In this document: positions 59,506 to 64,000 of the stretch, piece after piece
How positions within the stretch are numbered: position 1 is the first letter of the stretch
Layout: the number at the start of each line of letters is the position of its first letter
Source of the DNA: Diphasiastrum complanatum
Lineage: Eukaryota; Streptophyta; Lycopodiopsida; Lycopodiales; Lycopodiaceae
Assembly: GCA_029204225.1 (NCBI GenBank)
Contig: CM055100.1
Span: 23,815,106-23,879,105, forward strand
Direction: 5' to 3'
Length of the DNA: 64,000 bases
The notes under the pieces: generated by a model
Databases searched by the model: none
Seen by the model: only the letters and a program-made list of their open reading frames with translations
What the model was told of the DNA's origin: nothing
Program-made: the position numbers and the translations under genes

Positions 59506-62500
59506 ATGGTGCAATCCGACCTTTCCGGTCTGTGGGACAAGGTAGACATTGTCAGGCGGGTTGCCGACAAGGCCAACAAGACCGGTCAGAAGATCGTGCG
59601 CTGCCGATACTGTCTCGTCGAGTTTGTTGCATCCCTCACTCGCCTTAAAGGCCATCTGCTCGGTGCACGCGCCAAAAATGGTGCCACCTTGAATGCTGCC
59701 CCTTGTGGCAGCATGACCGTCCCCGACAGGCAACGACTACTGGACACCTACGGGCCGCGGCTCGTGGAAGGGGAGAACACCATTTCGGAGGGCATTCTCC
59801 GATTTTGCACCGCTCCTTATGTGGCTAACCCAGAGTTGCTGCTTGCTTGGCTGGCACGCACGAGGAGAGGGAGTGCATCCTCCTCCGGTCCCTTTGCCCC
59901 TCAGACAGTTCTGCCTCACGCACCCCCATCTGCTCAGATTCCGGTGGATCCCGTCCCATCGCGTCCGCCAGTTGCCACTGCGGTTCCACCACCACCCATT
60001 GTTGCTCGCACTCCACCAGTCTACGACTTTCTCATGGACTCTCTGCCACCCGAGCAGGCCCAGGATGGTACTGGGCGGGCCTTCGAGGATGTGGAAGAGA
60101 TCCCTTCTTCCTTCCCTTCCCATCCGGATGACCTCCTCAGCCAGCAGTTTTCGTACCCCATGCCAGATGTTGCCCCTCCACCAGTGCACCCCACCTATGC
60201 TGCTGCACCCATCCCTGCCAGTGCATCCCACTCTCCCCATTCCACGTCTACAGCCGATGCATCCACCAGCGCCCAGCCTTTTGCGTCATCGTCCATTCCC
60301 GTCACGGTTGGTGCACCGTGCTGGAGGTCCACCACCCGTCGCCCACCAGGGAGAGCCCTTGTGTAGCAGACCATTCGCGGCGCGCATCAGCCGCACATGG
60401 ACAGAGAGGCCACACAGGCCGTGGCCAGTCTGATTTACGAGCTGAACCTGCCCTTTGCCATCACCGACTTTGAGCCCTTCAGAAGGGCCTTCCGCCTTGC
60501 ACAGTCTGTCAGCCCGAGCTGGAGAGTCCCTAGTTCAGAGGTTGTCCGCACACACATGCTGAGGGATAGGGTCGAGTCCTTGTCTAGAGAGATGGAGCCT
60601 CTACGTCGGCATTGGGCCACTTACGGTTGCAGCATCATGTCCGATGGCTGGACTGATGTCAGGAGGAGGCCGATCCTCAACATACTGGTCTCCAGCTGCA
60701 TGGGCACACAGTTTTTGAGGGCAGTGGATTGCAGCAGGGGGGGGAGAGTCATATCTGCAGAGTTCATGTTTGATGTCATCAGGTCTTCCATCCTAGCCAT
60801 AGGCCCACATCATGTCGTCACGGTGGTGACGGACAATGCCACGAACTGCATTCAGATGGGTGTACTGCTAGAGGCCGAGTTCCCTCATATTGTTCATACC
60901 CCCTCTGCAGCCCATGGCATAGACCTTCTGATGGGGGACATTGGAGCACTTCCCTGGGTTAGAGCCATCGTCCGGGAGGCCGAGGCCCTCTTCCTGGTGA
61001 CTTTTGTCACCAGAAAGAGGCGTGTTCTTGCCATGTTCCGGGTGTTCAGCCATCTGGACCTCCGTAAGCCTGCCCCCACGCGCTTTGCATTCGACTTGGT
61101 GGTCATCGACCGTTTGATCAGGTGCAGGGCCCAGCTTCTACAGATGGTTGCCAGTGATCTTTGGGGTGCCAGTACATTTCCGCACACTGAGGATGGGGAG
61201 CACTTTTCTTCCACGGTGAGGGGAGACCAGTTCTGGAGGGATGCACAGACATTGTCAGGACTGCTTCGACCACTCTACATTGTGCTCCGCATGGCTGACA
61301 GCGAGGGGTCGACACTTGGACTGGTGTATGAGCTCATGGACCGGATTGGACAGTTTCTGCAGCTGCCCATCTTGCAGCCAGAGAGGTAAGCGGTACAGTG
61401 TTGCAATTGACCTTTATCTTTTCAGTACTTGCTAGTTTGTTTTTCTGTCAATGTTAAGCTTTTTCGTAATGCCCTAAACCACATGCCCCTCACCTGCAGG
61501 ATGACAGAGCTGAAGTTCATATGGGAGACGCGGTGGAACTACTTCCACAGGAGTATCCACAGCGTTGCACACATGCTGCATCCCCTCTTCCTCTCTCCGA
61601 CACAGATCGCAGACAGGGAGCTGGAGGCCGATTGGCTTCAGTACATTCACAGGGTGGGTCCACACATAGGTTTGGATCCTATCAGGCTCATGGAGGAGCT
61701 CGCTGCATTTCGTTTCGGCATGGGCACATTCGGCCACCCGGCTGCCCAGGATCCAGAGAGGAGGCAGCTACCCATTACCTGGTGGACCATGTTCGGTAGC
61801 ACATACCCATCTATACAGCGTCTTGCACTGCGTGTCCTTTCTCAGGTATGCATCTCATTTTATCCTCCATTTTTGTGTTTCGTTGAAGTTCCACCTCTGC
61901 CACAATGTGCTAAAGTATTTCAATGCACGCACCACAGGACTGTGCTGCCTCCGTGTGTGAGCGTAATTGGAGCACATGGGCACTCATTCACACGAGGAGA
62001 AGAAACCGGTTGTCAGTGAGTCAGTTGGAGCGGTTGGTGTTCTGTAGCACCAACGCACGTCTCGCCAGGAGGCTTCCGACCATTACGAGTGCATTGCAGG
62101 TGATAAGCTAATCTTTCATAGCATGTTGGTTTCTTGATAAAGTTGTCTCTCTGACATGCAAATTTTAAACCTTGCAGACGAAGATATCCGATTTGGAGCG
62201 CCAGGTTGACTTGCCTACGGACAGCACCCATCCCATTCCTGCAGATGACCTGGGCACACAATTGATGGCAGAGAGAGAGAGGGAGCTTGCCGAGATGAGA
62301 GAGAGAGAGCTTGGGCTTGAGCACAGAGAGCCCCCATTGTATGAGGCAGATGAACCAGTGTCAGAGGATGAGCATGATGAGGATGAGCCCATTCGGGTTG
62401 TGTTTGCCAGACCAGAGAGGGAGGAGGCAGATTATATAGGTGCAGGGCACACGCCACGGGTAGGGGTCACAGGTGCATCACGTGGCAGAAGTGGGACACA

Positions 62501-62738
62501 TGGCACAGGTTATACCGGCAGACAGGCAGGGCACACAAGGGGGGGCAGTGGCATACCTACCTATGTCGACATGATGGAGGAGGCTCTTGATAGAGGGCAG
62601 AGTGGTTTAGATGCCGGTCCCGCAGATGTTTGGATGCGTGCAGCACAGAGTCATGGCCGTTACTACGACAGCACACCAGAGGAGGCACCTTCATTGCACA
62701 GATTGGGAGGCCATGCAGGGTCTACAGGGTGCACATGA
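59506..62738 (+). CDS. hAT-superfamily transposase (BED / DUF659 / dimerisation), one in-frame UAG
   Basis: Exons 59506-61385, 61500-61845, 61938-62099 and 62178-62738, all GT-AG and in phase. Exon 1 starts with a BED zinc finger (C33, C36, H50, C67; 'CRYCLVEF...RLKGHLLG'), then a Pro/Ser-rich linker. A TAG stop at 60364-60366 follows, and the same frame reopens through DUF659 ('YGCSIMSDGWTDVRRRPILN', 'VVTDNATN', 'HTPSAAHGIDLL'). Exons 2-3 carry 'FIWETRWNYFHRS' and the hAT C-terminal dimerisation block ('WWTMFGSTYPSIQRLALRVLSQ', 'CERNWSTWALIHTRRRNRL'). The usual Cys of the 'TPCAAH' motif is Ser. Exon 4 adds an Arg/Glu-rich tail. The GC-rich codon use contrasts with every neighbour. It could be an autonomous element, a relic or a derived host gene; the UAG argues for decay unless read through. 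Confidence 0.85.
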
Positions 62739-63715
62739 TGAGGCACGGGATGAGGCTTGGGTTGATTCAGGGGTTGGTGCACAGGATGATTCAGAGGTCA
62801 GTGCATAGGATGATTTAGAGGCTGGTGCACAGGATGAGTCCCAGAGCCCAGAGCATTTGTATTCGGATGCCCAGCTGGCCATACACAGAGTCCCAGCCAG
62901 AGCAGGCGCATGAGGTGCCTACAGTTCCTCCAGCTCCTCAGAGGGTGTATGTGCGTCGCACAGCTCCTCCAGTGCCACCGATGCCATTTAGGCCTGCAGC
63001 CCCTCCATCGCCGTCCACTTCTGCAGCACCAGGTCTCCATGGCAGGCCACCATCTGTGCCCAGGTTTTCTCTTGCAGCGCCCACGTCCACAGTGGCTCCT
63101 CCAGTGGCAGCACCCACGTCACATCCTCCTCCTTTGGCAGCACCCAGGATGTACCAGTACCGGCCACCACAGCGCCCCTTTCAGTACATATCGCCACTGT
63201 ACTCGCCTCCTGCACAGCCAGTTCCTCCACCTGCAGCAGCCCCACGGGCACACACTCCACGAGCTCATCCTCCTCGCTCAGTTGCACAGGGACTTCCCTC
63301 ATTTGCTTCCCTATCCCAGCCGGCCTCAGCTTGGGCCCAGCCTAGCCAGCCAGGTGATTTGCATGGGGGTGACAAGGCATTGACAACTCCTCTTGTTCGC
63401 AAGAGACCAGGCAGGCCCAAGGGTGCATCGAACAAGAAAGGCAAGGCACAGAAACTGCCAGGGAGGAGAGGACGACCACGCAGGGCTCCAGGTACAGGTA
63501 GAGGTGCAGTATCACAGCCAGTTGGAGCAGGTGTTGTTGGTTTGGCCTGCTTGGGGGCTGATGCGGAGGCTGATTGGGAGGATGAGGATGACGAGTCTTC
63601 CCCCTCGGATACACAGCCCATGCCAGTTCCAGACAGGCAGAGATATCGGCTGCGAAAGTCAGCTCGGGGCCCTGAGTTGTCTCCGCATTCGTCTGAGTCA
63701 GAGCCAGAGCATTGA
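62739..63715 (+). pseudogene. AT-hook, proline-rich C-terminal extension of the hAT gene (frameshifted)
   Basis: After the stop at 62738 coding-like sequence continues in another frame ('GAHDEARDEAWVDSG', stop at 62806-62808, then 'DDLEAGAQDESQSPEHLYSDAQLAIH'). It shifts again near 62890 into 62825-63715, 'VPTVPPAPQRVYVRRTAPPVPP...' to the end. That frame has a long Pro/Ala-rich region, two AT-hook cores (R-P-G-R-P-K-G at about 63403-63423; R-R-G-R-P-R-R at about 63464-63484), an acidic patch and a basic 'RYRLRKSARG' end. AT-hooks bind the minor groove of AT-rich DNA. It could be a separate gene starting at the ATG at 62825, but the run of coding character across the shifts suggests one ancestral exon. 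Confidence 0.55.
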
Positions 63716-64000
63716 TTGTGGATCTGTTGTATGAGTTTCAGTAGTTTGTCTCTAGCAGACGGTCTACCATTTTACTCAGATGATTTTTCACATTATATAC
63801 AGTGTTTGGCCTACATTATTTGCTGCACATTGTGCATATGTCGCTCTATACATGTGATGCTTTATTTTATGTCGAAGAATTCCACGTGCGTGTCTGAATC
63901 CTATTTTCATTTAATTTCGTTTGAAGTGAATGCTAGCTTCACATATATGCACCTACATCATGAGCACAACAATCACTCCTACACCCCAAACGACATTTCA
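63716..64000. other. flank beyond the hAT gene
   Basis: AT-rich, probably 3' untranslated region and element end. No GGTACC array or terminal inverted repeat is visible before the window ends. Confidence 0.35.

Noticed and set aside
59737-60240. Minus-strand 167-codon frame in the hAT gene
   Set aside because: Antisense shadow of GC-rich coding sequence; the plus strand has recognised domains. Similar shadows lie at 62988-63302, 63265-63621 and 60894-61214.

Overview
The window is nuclear DNA from a land plant with a large, repeat-rich genome. Copia elements carry an initiator-tRNA-Met primer binding site, LTR promoters have plant-type TATA boxes, the one clear host gene (SDA1) has 15 exons with introns up to 7 kb, and long (CT)n tracts are frequent. 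A fern or another big-genome vascular plant is a guess; nothing here fixes the lineage. Most of the window is AT-rich. The last ~5 kb (about 59.3-63.7 kb) is a distinct GC-rich coding island.

Layout. 1-11.2 kb: a decayed minus-strand Copia element, split by a complete and apparently very young Copia element (2758-8628: two 653-bp LTRs differing at one base, TATAT target duplications, PBS, PPT, intact 1316-aa gag-pol), followed by another decayed Copia body whose 3' LTR adjoins the first relic. 11.2-15 kb: scrambled Copia and Gypsy remnants. 15.97-33.02 kb, minus strand: the SDA1 ribosome-biogenesis gene, rebuilt here as 15 exons encoding 812 residues with every junction in frame. Its intron 3 holds a solo LTR with GCATC target duplications. 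Its intron 2 holds about 6.5 kb of layered Gypsy fragments. Its upstream region carries teloboxes and TGGGCY (site II) elements, as expected for a ribosome-biogenesis gene. 34.3-37.5 kb: part of a non-LTR-type reverse transcriptase ORF, cut off by minus-strand Copia gag/protease and Gypsy-like gag relics. 38.5-40.8 kb: microsatellites and a head-to-tail pair of tRNA-derived SINE units. 40.8-45.0 kb: a 5'-truncated Copia element with 3' LTR, then a second Copia RT/RNase H fragment. 45.2-47.3 kb: a SINE and inverted LTR relics. 47.6-52.3 kb: GTACCGT-type and telomere-like repeats, two candidate exons of an unknown coiled-coil gene, a very AT-rich stretch, and a GC-rich minisatellite preceded by a hairpin. 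52.6-54.3 kb: a Copia element collapsed to LTR-gag-LTR. 54.3-59 kb: sparse, with a candidate promoter and a duplicated telomere-motif unit. 59.06-63.7 kb: a GGTACC-rich array, then a spliced hAT-superfamily transposase gene (BED finger, DUF659, dimerisation domain) whose downstream sequence codes for a proline-rich tail with two AT-hooks.

How it fits together. Only SDA1 is a confident host gene. The intact Copia element is the best candidate for current mobility. The hAT gene is the most unusual coding unit: it has one in-frame UAG between the BED and DUF659 parts, clean introns, and an AT-hook tail reached only across frameshifts. It is either a decaying autonomous transposon or a derived transposase gene.
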